From contig VXAY01000172.1 in assembly GCA_013399855.1 (NCBI GenBank), positions 4,597,957 to 4,661,956 of the forward strand: a DNA stretch of 64,000 bases, written 5' to 3'. A program made the translations under genes and the position numbers. Source of the DNA: Oxyruncus cristatus (taxonomy: Eukaryota; Chordata; Aves; Passeriformes; Cotingidae). A model generated the notes under the pieces. That model was given only the letters and a program-made list of their open reading frames with translations. It ran no database searches and had not been told where the DNA came from. Shown piece by piece: positions 49,394 through 61,720 of this stretch; position 1 is the first letter of the stretch, and every line of letters begins with the position of its first letter.

Positions 49394-50868
49394 CTAGAAA
49401 GAGCAAACAGAGGTTAGGCTGAGATGTTGACATCAGTTATCACAAGAACTGTATCACTGCACAGAAAGTTACTGGACATAACATTAACTTTTAGTATTTT
49501 TGCCAAACAAAATATGAACCATTCTTATATTACATTTGAACAATACTGAAATGGTGAATTCTTGCTAATTTAGATATATATTCTACTGCTTTAAAAGACC
49601 CAACAAAACAATTCAGATTAAATGTCTGTCTATGCTGCAGTGGATCTATGGATGTCTCTCACATAGACATATCTGAACTAAAATCAAAAAAACTTAGATG
49701 GCACTTGCAGCACAGATAAACACCTGAAAGTGTAATTTCTTAGAGTTTCAGACTTGAAAAGTTGAATAGCCTGTAATGTTTTGAAAATTTACTACAAATA
49801 CATTTGCAACAATAAGAGAATATAATAAAATACTCTCTCACTTGTACACGTAACCTTCTACTATATTGCAAACAAGTTCAATGATACTCCTTCCCCTTTC
49901 CCACCTTCTATCTGTTCATTTTCCACCCTATTTTTTTCCTATTTGTCACAAGACTTTACCAGCAATGCTAAAATCAGTAAGAAGCCGGACGGACAACCAA
50001 GCCCTCATTACAAGATATTCATTTTAGTTACGTATAATTTTTAAACTATTTTTTTCAGCTCAAACCTCATATGCTGGACATCATTGAATGAGACTAAAAG
50101 AGAATATATTGCTTTGACTTTTCCTTGGAAATTTTCAAACATCCTTGTGCTATGTGTCAATGACTTCAGATTTGACACCAAGTTGCCTGCAGCTTAAGAA
50201 TTTGACTTTAGGACTCCACATAAAATTGCCCTCATAATTTGGCTAAGATAGTAAGCTTTTAAAATAGCCAATTCTGTGCACCCATTAAGGGATTCTCACA
50301 GTCAAACTGGTAAAGATGCAGATCTCTGTGAGCGTATCTTGAACATCTCAGAGCTCACGTTTAACTGTTGATCAGCCTGTCTCACAGAGCATGCTCCAGC
50401 CCAGGATACAGCAACTTTGCTAAACTACTCTTTTGGATATTTCTCAAAATTGATCTTAAAGACATTACCAGGCACAAACACTGAAAACCTCTCGTGTTAG
50501 GACCCTCTTGTTAGCACCTCGTAACACATTAAAAAAAGTTCCTGTTCTTGGCTGCAAATGATACAAACAGTACAAGAAGAAGAAGGAAATTATACACAAA
50601 AAATCTTTGAAAATATTAAAAATGCAAAACTGAACACTCATACACCAGGGAATCCCAGTGACAGGACATTGTACAATAGGTTTTGGTCCCCTTTTGTACA
50701 CAGGCTTTGTAGCACCGTCCTCTCTAAAACTGCCTCCAACATGTGGTCTCTGGCTTTACTAATTGTACGTAATTTGAGACTTTTCTTGCAGAGTCCACCC
50801 CTAGACAGTACAGATGATTTACTAACACCAATGAGTTGAGCATTCCAAATGGCTTAATAGAGTACCAG

Positions 50869-50953
50869 AACAAAAAAAAAAATCCAACCAACCAACCAAC
50901 CCACAAACACAAAAAAAAAACCAAAAAAAACCACCAAACCAAAAAAAAACCCC
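50869..50953 (+). repeat. A/C-only low-complexity block
   Basis: Runs of A alternate with CCAACCAACCAACC and ACCACCAAACC. On the minus strand this is a G/T-rich tract that yields false Phe/Val/Gly/Trp-rich frames. Confidence 0.9.
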
Positions 50954-52503
50954 AGAAAGATTTCTCTCTCAGGATCAGGATGCTGACTCAAAGAGACTGA
51001 GAGAAACAAAAATCTCCCTGGACCTGCCAGAAGGCTATTTGGGATGCCTGCTGTTATGCAAAACTTCATATATCCAAGGACAACTGCTGCCTTCAACTTC
51101 AGCTCTGAAAGCTCAGGAAATTCGGGTCTCAGGCAGGGTGTCCAGAAAATGAAGAAGACATGGTTGTGACAAACTGTGAAAGCTTGGGATGTGTCTCACT
51201 CAGTACCACATCCTGAACAAATATGAATGTCCTGCCATTCCCTTTGGTGGTCCCTGCCACCAGCCCCTCAGAGATCCATGTTTGATCTCTCTGGGTTGGC
51301 ACCATCCTATTGCCTCCCTCACTGTGCTCCATGTTCCAATTTTCATGCCTCCTTAACTTCTGCCAAGCAGAAAGGAAATGTAGCTCTGGGCAGATGCAGA
51401 ATTAGGCCCATCTACACTGAGACTCCCAGAAGGAATAAATCTACCACACACAGTCAAAGCTGAGGCAGCAGTCCTCTATACAGGAGCTGCATTTCATTCC
51501 TCCCTGAAAGAGGCAGTAACCCTATGTACAAATGACTGTACTTCTGTGTAATGCAGACTACTTGTGTGAAAGAAGTTGAATTAGGATTATACAGGTCAAT
51601 TCATATGTATTATATGGGTCAATTTTTAAATCCGTGGCTTTGTGACCTTAATAACGTACTTTTGATTTAACTCCTGCGTCTAAATGAAATTATTTCAAGA
51701 ACAATGCAATTCTGCAACACGAGAAAAGTCTGGGCATGATATCTGCTTATAAATAAATCCTTGCTTATATCCAGGACCAAAATATTTTCATTACAGTATA
51801 TTTTAATAGAGCAAAAGAAGAAGCAACAATTCTGTAGAAAGGTAAAATAGAGAATGGAAGACATGCAGGCGGCTTAACAAATTGAACAACATGTGAAGGA
51901 GAGAAAATAAAGAGATGACTCAGAGAGACAGCCCTGGCTGTAACCTAATCATGAACTGGAAGAGAAGAAAAATCATCTGAACACTGTGTATAAAAGTAAG
52001 GAGGGAGAAAATGACAGTTGCAGACTAGAGAGAGGCAAAGGCATGGAGGAAAGCCAAGTATTTAACATTTCAGGATAGAAAAGATTACTGTGGCAACAAA
52101 TTACTTGAATTCCCCTAAAGGGAGTCATGTTCACTTTTAAAGGAAACATGCATAATAAAGCAATACTCATTTACAACTACACTTTAAAGAGAAAAATGAG
52201 CATTAAAAAAAGAGCACATGGTTTCACTAAATTTATTGGTGAAATTCTGATACCAGAAATTCTAGCCATACGTGAAGCAGTCACAGCAGATTTTTGTCTA
52301 AATTATTAAAGCTTTGCATTAAACACGTTGTCTTATGAATGCTTTGGAAAGCTCTGTGCAAATCTATGTATGTGATTGATAATAAAAATAACAAGTAAGA
52401 TAATCTTGAAACATAAATAGCATTTTGCTTTTCCAATGTCTCTACTTGATTGTTCACTAGAGGATACTTCTCCCCTCTTTTTCTTTTTTGGACTAATATT
52501 GGA

Positions 52504-52542
52504 GGGGGGGGAATCCTTTTTTTTTTCTTTTTTTTTTTTTTT
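52504..52542 (+). repeat. G run and T tract
   Basis: Eight G at 52504-52511 are followed a few bases later by T runs at 52517-52542 with a single C interruption. This is simple sequence with no sign of a gene. Confidence 0.85.
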
Positions 52543-55379
52543 GTCAACTTAGCAGTCTTTTTTGTTGTTGCAGCATTTGTCATTTGCCAAAAGGCTGTGA
52601 AATAGTTTTTTAAAGAATGCATTGTTCTATTAGCTAAATCAATTCCTTCTGATACTGTTTGTCTCCATTTGTGGGTATGGCTCCAGCAAGGTCAGTAATT
52701 AGCTCCCAGGATAACACTCCAGAGCCCTGCCGTGGGAATTTTACTCAGGAGGATGTCAGATTGCTGACCACAGCCCCACAGAACCCCTCTACCCCCAAGA
52801 GTTTCCTTTAGATAAATATTATTAATGATTCAGTGCTGCATATGGAGAAAGACTTGACCAGTGACAACATTTTGGTATCTCTTCTGTTTTCATTACTCTG
52901 AATGAAGAATATGTTCAGATGAAAGAATTTCCAACTATTCAGTCATAAAGTATTCTTAATATTGTTTCTTTTACTAAAATAAACAAAGATCTTCCTTGGC
53001 TTTTACCTAAAAATGACTGATCCTAGAAATCATTAGGAAAGCCTCTTACTCAGGATATTATCTTTGCTGTATTAAAACGGGGGAGTTGAGAAGAATCTTT
53101 GCTACAAACCCACCTGCTGCTGCTGAAGAGGGCACTCTTGGCTTTCTTTTACAATTCCCCTAATTATTTTCCTCAGTCTTACCCTCTGCCTAGCCCCACT
53201 GCAAAGCATTAGCAGGCCCATTTGTAAAGTAGTAGTAACACAAAGTGAAACAATGCCATAACTGTCATCCAAATTGTTCTGTACAGGGTAGTGGAAGTGT
53301 TCAGTAATAAATGATATAAAAAGGTCTTTTATTGACAAGCTGCCATGTGCTGTTTGCATTAGAGAATATGAGAAGATGATGGCTGCTGCCCCTAGGTCCC
53401 AGTGGCATTCAACTCAGTGAGATAGCAGAAAATGCTTCAGTTTGCTTAAAGCATTGATAACACCTCTAAATAATTAACTGAGGACTTCCTGTCTTCAATT
53501 ACTTAATGCTTTTTTTAACATCTTGAGAGGATTATAAGCAATTTATGGATTTCACATGATGAGCACATTCACCGCTATTCCCACAAAGCATTTGTGGGAT
53601 CATGTTTCCAAAGCTTCGATGTAATTAAAAATAAGCAGCAAGACAATGGTGCAGTGGCAAGGTGCTAGCCTTCTCGTCTGCTATTTGCGAGACCCTAGAT
53701 CCAAAGTCTCAAGAAATACTAATGCTACAGCTTCATTAACGTTCAACTGTTGCTCAGGGAAGAGCAGAGTTTTGGAAAAAAAAAAAGAAAAAAAAAGGAA
53801 GATGGAAAAATTGAAACATACATCCACAGGGAATACAACAAACAGTTCAAACATTTGAGATTATGTATGAAGTAAATTTGATTCTTTTATTGTATTCTTT
53901 TAATTTAGAAAGCAATAACTATCCACATTGCTAAATCACTGTCATGATTTCTGCATTATTATCCTAGGAAGCTCCTGCAGAAAAAAGCAAAAGATTTGAT
54001 TACGTCTGTCAGGAGGAATGATCACTTATTTCACTCCTGGCTTACCATGGCAGCATTGGACAGTGGCTTAACAGAACCGGCACACAAAAGGAAAAAAGAT
54101 CCTTGTTTTCAGGAATAAATTTCATTTCCCCTCACTTCCAAATGGTAAGGAAACCAGTATTGTTTGCATTAAAATGAAGGTATGACTGCCTTGTGGAAGC
54201 ACGAGAAGTATTTTTCAATGGGTTCGATAAATCATTCCTTGTTAGTAGGTGTTCTTCAGACTATAAAGTCACAAGAGCAATTCTAAAACGTGCACCACCA
54301 ACTGGCATACTCCAGCTAATATCTCATGTCCAGAAGCACTGAATATGGAGATAGGAGTAATACGCTGTTGATGAATTTCACACTTGAGCATGACATTGTC
54401 AAAGAGGAACAGCAATTTTACTCTTCTGTGAGTGACTACAGCAGAGACAAACTCTTTCAAAGCACCAAGGGATCCACTCTGACCCACGACTCATGCTTCG
54501 AGGGGTGGTTGAGAATGCCAAATATGCTCTAGAGGATTTATGTGCCCTAAGTCAACTTAAATTCTTTGGCTGGTTGTCATGTGGTATGTATAACACATGA
54601 ATTTTGAAATTTCCGATTAGTGTGAAAAAAAAGGAAAAAATAATGCATTTGAGAGGCACAAAAATTTGATGAGCAACCTGAGGTCAAAGAGTGGAAAAAA
54701 AGATATCCCATAATGCTTATGTTTATGGCCTATGTCCAACAGAAACATTTCTAAGAATAATTTTCCTTCAGAGTAACATTTAAAAATAACTTAAAATTGA
54801 ATACGGAAAATATTACATTTGAGGTCTGAGTCAAACCTTCCCCCAAAATCCCGTAACTAAAGCTTCTTTCACCAAGTGTTTAGAAAATGGCTTTAAGCAA
54901 TATGTAAGATTATAAGCAGAATTCAGGATCTTTCCTGTTCTGTCTTCCTTTCCTTTTTATTATCTCAGGCATAAAATACTGGATCCTTCTCACTCCTACA
55001 CTGCTACACATTAACAACTGCATTACTGCATATCAGTGATGGTAAAAGAGAGAGTTGAATCTGTATAAAGGGATGGCAAGCCTACATAGAATATCTGAGT
55101 CCTTGAGCACACTATAAGGATTGCATCTTCAATCGAGCTGGATAGATTTATTTTAAAATTTTGAAATTAAATCTATTAATATTTTAATAAACAGCAGCTA
55201 GAAATGAAAGAGATGGAAAAAAATAAATTTAAGATATGTAAAATCATGATAAAGCATTCCAAACTGTGCACAGTACTGGGGATTTAAAAGTTACTGACAA
55301 GTGGCTTTTTTAATATATTAATACTGTCTTATACCTTAAGGACAGGACATTAGCCTGTCTAAGAGCTCTGCCTCCTTAC

Positions 55380-55578
55380 CTGACACTGTGTGCTGCATTC
55401 TGCCGGCAGCATCAGTGTATATAAGTCCTTTCCCTACTTGACTGATCTGGTACTCTCTGATGACACCATTTGGTTTCTTGGGTGCAATCCAGCTTAAATG
55501 TAACGCTGTTGAGTTCAGAGCACTGACGTCTGGTGGCTGAACACTCTCTGGGACTCCTTGGACAGTGACTGCAACTAC
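55380..55578 (-). CDS. USH2A: Usherin, exon 55 equivalent (start codon-free frame)
   Basis: The exon is 199 bases (66 codons plus one base). The acceptor is atgtcttcag|GTAGTT and the donor CAG|gtaagga. It translates from VVAVTVQGVPESVQPPDVSA, with LHLSW in strand B, IAPKKPNGVIREY at the turn, and through GKGLIYTDAAG to HTVS. That is the end of one repeat and strands A to E of the next, with an NST sequon. The frame has no early Met, so simple reading-frame scans miss it; it was found from the gap in the FN3 chain between 49.4 and 57.4 kb. Both junctions are in phase: SSK|VVAV and VS-G|LQPYT. Confidence 0.94.
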
Positions 55579-57361
55579 CTGAAGACATATGAATTAAACA
55601 GCAATTTAATGTAATAGTACACTAGATACCATGATCAATGAGAATGTCACTTTTGTTTTAAAATGTCGTTTGGGCTGGCATATCATTACCAAGGGTCTGG
55701 AGAACTAGTTACTTTTTTCCTCCTTTTTCACAATGAAATCTGACCTTGAATACATTACATAAGTCTATGTCTACAATTTATCACAACAGGTTCACCACGT
55801 TTTAGCTGCAGTGTATGGCACAGGGTGAAACAACAAAAACTGTATTGCTTGAAAACTCTTGATAACTCTCTTCCATATGGTTTGTCAGTGTCTCTGCATT
55901 TTAACTGCCTGATTTCATATATTTTAAGCACCAGTAAACATGGGGCTAAGCCTCCATATATCCCATGCAATCTGAACTCCATTGTAGTTATTTGCAACTC
56001 CATACTTCTTTAGGAAGCCAAAGATTTTGAAAGAATAACTTTGCACTTGTTAAGTTCTTTTTATAAAAAAAAGGAAAAAGCTAATTTTCTATTGAGATAT
56101 CTCCACCATCACCTACAGAAGAGGCATTTCCAAATTACACTGGTTTAATAAGTGAGTCAGACCGTTTTCTGTTTGAGAATCACTTTTCTTTTTCTGTTAT
56201 TACCACCATAAAGTATTTATATTATGCTGTAAATATAAAATGTGCCCTTTACAATATATTGTCTTAGTGCATTTGGTGGAATCAGTCCCTACTTGCAGAC
56301 TTCAGTGTTTGCAACAGTAAACTCTTTAATTATAGGCTAGTGAAATAAGCAGGATTTATTATCTTGGGTTGATGGTTGCAGCAACTGTGTCTACATAGCT
56401 TCCAAACCACAGTTTTGGGTGCAGGCAGAGGACTATGCACCTATCTCCATCCATCTACATTAGTGTTTCTTATACTTCTGGCTGAAATTTTCATGAATAA
56501 CATTTAAACACCTGCAAAAAAATAAACTTTTAAATACCACATATATTATAATTACAAAGCAGGGTCATTATTCCCCACCTCTGGCTACCACTTGTAGCCC
56601 TAGAAATTAATTTTCATAGAGACAAGGATAATATTGTGGAAAACAGGTCACTTAAGAAGTAATTTTTGCAAATGATGAATAAAGCAGCTACTTGACAGAA
56701 TAAAAACTAGAGCTGGTTAAATAGCAATGTTGGTGAAAGGCATCCATGATTCAAAGTTATACAAAAGGAAATGAAGCAGTGACAAAGGGAGGTAAGGGAT
56801 TCTGTTTGCTTAAAACTGAAGTCGAGGCAGGTTGTGCTCAAAGGGACAGTAAAAGCTAAAGCAGGGGCAGACATGGAAAGCCAGCAAAGGATAATATAGT
56901 GAAAGGAGGCTTTTCCACTAGAGTGGAAGAGTAAGAAGATTGTTGAACAAATTGATAGACTATAACTAAAGCAGATGAACTAAGAAATACGAATGAAGAA
57001 GTTGCTACAGACCTCCTAGTGAGAAGAAAAAATTTAATTTCCAGGCTTAGAGAAAGTGCATTTAAATATTCCTTAGTCTATTCTGTTATGTACAGCTTTC
57101 TCTTTAACAAACATCAGTTCCTACAGTGCAACTTCAGCTTTGCCAAGACTGAGATACTGCTTTCTTCCACCGTTTGCTTGTATCAACCTTGGGTTCCAAA
57201 TAAGCATCTGTCAGTAGTTGAATCCAAATAAGATTATTGAAGTTTTTCACTTACTCAATAATCAGCGTGTCTTCAAATTACAACTTTCCAAAAGCATTTT
57301 TATGTTACCACACTGGCTGACAAAATTCTGGCACCAGTTCCATAAAGACCAATTCACTAAC
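55579..57361 (-). other. USH2A: USH2A intron 54 (1.8 kb)
   Basis: A complete intron of AT-rich sequence. No repeat, exon or other structure was recognised. Confidence 0.88.
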
Positions 57362-57516
57362 CTTGCTGCTATCTGTGCAACCAGCAACAGTGCAGGCTCG
57401 CAGCTGGTACGAGTATTCTTGGTATGGCTGGATACCACTTGTGTCTGTGAAGCTCATTTCTGTTCCTCTAAAATACTCAATTCCATTTCGGAGAATAATA
57501 TAGTGAATAATGAGAC
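57362..57516 (-). CDS. USH2A: Usherin, exon 54 equivalent
   Basis: The exon is 155 bases. The acceptor is ctctgcaatag|GTCTCA and the donor AAG|gttagtg, weaker than most here because of T at +3. Two bases complete a Gly codon at the start; it ends on a whole Lys codon. It encodes strands C to G of an FN3 repeat: LIIHYIILRNGIEYFRG, TDTSGIQPYQEYSYQLRAC, TVAGCTDSSK. The C-x4-C pair is CTVAGC. The open frame continues 19 codons past the donor, but the phase and FN3 order fit exon 55. Confidence 0.95.
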
Positions 57517-58098
57517 CTATTGCAGAGAGAGAATTTTCCCTTTTGTTAGCTGAGTAATCCTGTGTGATGGCAGAATAACCTACTCTGCATACAGAAGACA
57601 TTAGATGAAATAACTGACCACAGTAACAGACAATCATTCTGCTTAAACACATAATGGCAATTACCAGATACTTTCCTCAGTATCTGCATCAGCATCTCAG
57701 TAGATCTCAGTTTTTATTAAGAGAGCTCTTCCAAGTTTCCTCGCTGTTTGAAAATAATAAGCAAGATTTCCTGAAAGAAACATGAGTATCACTACCCCTA
57801 TCCCCAAACCCCCACATAATTTTAAGATGATTGCCATTTTCTGATCATATTTGCACACATTATTACAACTGCTCTCAAAAGACGACTCTTGGCACTTCAT
57901 AGAGACATTCTGAATTGTCTTCTGTGAAGTTAGACTCTATTCTTATTTGCAGTGAAAATGGTACCAACCTAGAGCAAAATCTTCTTGCAGAGTTTGGGAA
58001 TATGTATATTCCAGAGACAGGGTTTAATATGTTTTCTGATTGTGGAACACTGTCAGTGGAGTGATAGAACATACACTTTTAAAAAAATATATCAGTAC
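57517..58098 (-). other. USH2A: USH2A intron 53 (582 bp)
   Basis: A short complete intron. Its sense-strand start is GTACTG followed by an A/T run. No repeat was recognised. Confidence 0.9.
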
Positions 58099-58296
58099 CA
58101 TTCGGTTGAAGTGGTTCCTCCCAGTTTAGAAGTATCATGTCTTCCCGATTATCTACTTTGGCCCATTTTGGTGGACTTACACCCACTGGTACATCTTGTT
58201 TAGTGACAGCTCTGCTAATTTCACTGACACCTCTTCCATAGCTGTTCCAAGAAGCCACTCTGTACTCATATGTGACAAAAGGTTCGAGGTTCACAT
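58099..58296 (-). CDS. USH2A: Usherin, exon 53 equivalent (first FN3 after the Cys-rich linker)
   Basis: The exon is 198 bases. The acceptor is gctttttctag|ATGTGA and the donor ATG|gtactga, the weakest donor in the window. Two bases complete an Asp codon at the start; one G opens a Gly codon at the end. Residues from VNLEPFVTYEYRVASWNSYG are strands E to G of an FN3 repeat whose N-terminal half is not obvious in exon 52. The next repeat starts at VSPPKWAKVDNRED, with ILLNW and EEPLQPN. The F-G loop WNSYG carries no cysteine. Exon length matches the value inferred for human exon 53 (c.10388-10585, recalled). Confidence 0.94.
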
Positions 58297-59154
58297 CTAG
58301 AAAAAGCAAGTTACATATGGATCATCTCAGTCTTACCAAAATACAAAATAACTATTTTTTTTTCCTGTGTTTAAGGGCAGAGACAGAAGTTGTTCCTTTA
58401 GACAGGGCCATTTTCAGATATAGCAGTACTTCTATCAATTTTTTTGAAAGCATGTTTAGACATTATGTGCTCCCTAAATTTTGCTACTCATTTCATTTCC
58501 CTAAAGGTTCTGCCATGATTCACAGATTACTTCTTAAGAGAATTTTACTTTGCTACAGTTCATAGAATCATAGAACAGCCTGGGTTGGAAGCGACTTTAA
58601 ACACCTTCTAATTCCACTCCCTCTACCACAGGCAGGTAGACCTTCCACAAGACCAAGTTGCTCCAAACCCTTTCTGACCTGGCCTTGAACACTCCCAGGG
58701 ATGGGGCACCCACCACTTCTCTGAACAACCTTTTCCAGTGTCTCACCACCACCACAGTAAAGAATTTCTTCCTAATATATCATCTAAACCCACTGCCTTT
58801 CAGTTTAAAGTCATTCACCCTTGTCCCATCACTATCTGCCCTTGCAAAACGCCTCTCCTCCAGTGCTCTTGTCAGCCCCCTTTAAGTGCTGAAAGGTGCT
58901 ATAAGGTCTCCCTGGGGCTTTCTCTTCTCCAGGATGAACCACTCAGCTCTCTCAGCCTGTCTTCACAGGAGAGGTGCTCCAGACCTCTGACAATCTTTGT
59001 GGCCCTCCTCCGGTCTCGCTCTGTAAGAGCCATGTCCTCCTTCACATGGCTTCACATTTGATTAGAATACCTGGTAGCACTCAGGACATCTTTTTCTCCA
59101 GAGCAAATTAAATATACTGGCAAATCACCAATCTGGTATGCCACTTCTCCTTAC
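58297..59154 (-). other. USH2A: USH2A intron 52 (858 bp), mostly CR1
   Basis: A complete intron. A CR1 fragment takes up more than half of it (58561 to about 59050). The remaining 260 bases next to exon 53 hold an AT-rich stretch and nothing else recognisable. Confidence 0.9.
58561..59050 (-). mobile_element. CR1 LINE, 3' portion, sense to USH2A
   Basis: Read on the plus strand it is the reverse complement of a CR1 tail: CATAGAATCATAGAACAGCC, TGGGTTGGAAGCGAC, ACCAAGTTGCTCCAAACCC, GACCTGGCCTTGAACACTCC, AGGGATGGGGCACCCACCAC, TTCCAGTGTCTCACCACCAC, GTAAAGAATTTCTTCCTAAT, TATAAGGTCTCCCTGGGGC, GAGAGGTGCTCCAGACCTC and GGCCCTCCTCCGGTCTCGCT. The 3' end faces exon 53. The element is 5'-truncated and has no intact ORF. 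It is less diverged than the intron 64 copies, so probably younger. Its 5' edge is about 105 bases from the exon 52 donor. Confidence 0.95.
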
Positions 59155-59365
59155 CTGTAAAAGAATACTGTGTTGGACTTCCTGTGTAGACAGTCTCCTC
59201 TTCAGCTGGACACACACCTTCTTCTACCTCTGTTTCTGTAGCACTCTGTGAACCTTTCATCCATGCACAGATATTCTCCCTAGGATCAAAGTCACACTTT
59301 CCACAATGTGCTGTTGCCTCCATAGATAAAGGGCAAAGGATATTAGCCTTGCACTCTTCTTTTAC
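59155..59365 (-). CDS. USH2A: Usherin, exon 52 equivalent (second Cys-rich linker exon)
   Basis: The exon is 211 bases (70 codons plus one base). The acceptor is attccctag|GTAAAA and the donor CAG|gtaagga. It reads from VKEECKANILCPLSMEATAH and has six cysteines: EEC, ILC, AHC, GKC, NIC and GVC. An acidic stretch (ETEVEEGVCPAEEE) follows, then TQYSFT leads into the FN3 strands of exon 53. The start is set by the acceptor, not by the internal Met at residue 15. By subtraction from recalled variant numbering, human exon 52 would be c.10183-10387 (205 bases), so this copy seems two codons longer. The linker sits between two FN3 blocks of usherin and has no assigned function that I know. Confidence 0.93.
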
Positions 59366-61720
59366 CTAGGGAATACACATGCAAATTTAAATATATTTCC
59401 CACATCTTCCTTTCTTTACAAATGTTTCCATTAGTATTTTCCTGCCTTTATAAAACAAAAAATTAGGCCACCACCTGGAGTATGCTGATATTTCTAGAGA
59501 GATATTTCTGGGAGACCCTTTCAGCCTTTGGCCTGTCTACTGTCTTTAATCATTAATACTTTTATAATCTTCCCTAAAAAAACCAGATTTTTTTTTTTTT
59601 GTAGAATCCTTAGATGAAAGCATCATAAATTTTAACTACTAGAAGCACAAATGGCTAGATTTGTTGAAGAGAGAAGAGTCTAGAATCTATGAGAAGAGGA
59701 TTTTATCCAAGAATTTGAACATTCTGTTCCTGCAAAGGCCAATACCCTGTGGCAAGTCAGTAGCAAATTCCCAACCCCTCACGCAGCTTGCCAAGTACAC
59801 AAGAGGGCTCTGTGCAAGTCCTTGGCAGCTTTCAAGGCTGAGAACTCTATCCATGGGCTCTATAAATCATGTCCTCCACCACATCACTTCTAAACAGAAG
59901 TCTTGCGGCAGTAAGAGGACCTCTGCAAACACTGATGAAGATATAAGATTTAAACCATAAAGAACAATTCACAGTACCAGAAATATACACTGAACATCCC
60001 AAACTTTCCATTAAAATTCATGAAATAATATTTTTGCCAAACCATATGCTAGAGAGTCATAATTCTCATAAAATATACGTTGTTGCAGAAAGAAATGTAC
60101 TGCCATATTTGCAACAAATATTTCTGCCCTTTAGGCTATAAGCTTCAGAAGGAAAACCAAACAAATTATATCTAATGCTTCTTTAACTCACCTATTGAAA
60201 TTAGCTTCTTAGCTGATTATGAACTTCAGCTAATTTAATTTCCCAAACTTGGCACTTTCACAAAAATTACATTGTGATAGATATCAATATAGGATGTAGG
60301 ATACAGATGTATTGGATTCCCATATAAAGTAGCTTCAAAACATCTCAGACTATCAGTCCTTTTAATGTTAGTAAATCTATACATATCAGAAAGCCAGCAC
60401 TATCTCTTTTCTACTGTGGGTAAGTGAAATACAAAGCACTTCCTTTGTTTATACATTATACCTAAGGCAGGGATCTAGTGTGTTATCTACCAGAATTCAT
60501 TAACCTATTCTCAGCCATTTTTCCCCTTGCATGAAGTACTAATACAATGCATCGAGGAACTGTAGCTGACTCATCACAACGCTTGGATTTTTCTCTAGGA
60601 GAAAATTATTCAGTCTGAAAACGAAATGACATGAAAACCTTGACATGAAAAGGAGAAGATGTAAGAAGTATTACTGTATTAACTTAGTAGATGAACAAAA
60701 AGCATATAGGAACACCTGCATATGGCGGGATGGGGTCTATTTCACTTTACTGGTAAATTCCACAATATCTTTCTGATCTCCATATTGTAGAATTCACAAT
60801 ATCCAACCCTCTTCTTTCCTCTCTCACCCACTTTCTTTGTCTCTTATTATAAATATAAATACAATTTTATAAAAAGAATATACATATATATCCAAACAAA
60901 GTTTTCATCTGCTGAAATGTTAATTTTCTTAAACAAAATTTGTAAAAACAGTTGACAAAATTTTTACAGTTTATGCATATCACCAAGATGCTAATTCTTT
61001 AAGATTTCTGTTGAATTCAACTGTAGTTGCAAGACTCCGCAGCTTTGAAATTTTGGCAAAATTGTCTCATGCTGATGCCTATAATCACTGGGCACTTTTG
61101 GAAAAGATCAAATTAGCCTTTATAGTTTTTAGTTTACTCTGGCATTAAAACAGAATGAGAACAAACAATATAATTCATTAGGCGTGAAAGGACCTATACT
61201 AGTACTGCTGAAATTTATGTCAAAATTGTCACTGGTTTTCTGTAGGATCAGGATTAAGTTCATTACGAAGATGTCAGCTGCTTTATTTTTATTTTTTTAG
61301 GGGGTTGGGAGTCATGTCCTACTGCCTGCCCAAATTGAAATGTTTATACATTTTTATACTTCAGAACTGGACAGTTCAATTTTTATTTCCACTTAAGGAA
61401 CATCATCAGAAACAGTGGTCACAGAATAGAAACTGGCTATGCATGTCAGTCTTGTTAGTATGCCAGCTTTTAGCCACTGTACTAATCTGAAGTGCTGGGC
61501 AACACTTCACAGAGGCAGCTAATCATTATTAATTCCTTTAGAATTCATTGCAATAACATCAATCATGGTGAACTCATTCGGTATTAATATGGATGTAATG
61601 TGAAAATGAATAATGCACACTAGAGTTTTTTATATTCCTATTTTAGAAAAATAGTTATGAACAGTGTATTTCTCTTTCCATCATCAAATCAGAGCTACCG
61701 AGAGATTTTCTATCAATTAC
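59366..61720 (-). other. USH2A: USH2A intron 51 (2.4 kb)
   Basis: A complete intron of AT-rich sequence with a short T tract near 59588-59600. No exon or transposon was recognised. Confidence 0.88.

Larger units (their letters stand above)
49394..55379 (-). other. USH2A: USH2A intron 55 (6.0 kb)
   Basis: A complete intron. It has an A/C-rich low-complexity block (50869-50953), a G run followed by a T tract (52504-52542) and an A-rich patch near 53778-53800. No transposon or exon was recognised. Confidence 0.87.

Noticed and set aside
50724..51096. Phe/Val/Gly/Trp-rich minus-strand frames resembling membrane proteins
   Set aside because: The hydrophobic run comes from translating the A/C-only low-complexity block.
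57517..57652. Extension of exon 54 upstream to a Met at 57652
   Set aside because: The intervening residues do not look like FN3, and a consensus acceptor at 57517-57518 gives the correct phase with exon 53.
58658..59061. Plus-strand frames of 75 and 107 codons
   Set aside because: They are antisense readings of the CR1 tail in intron 52.
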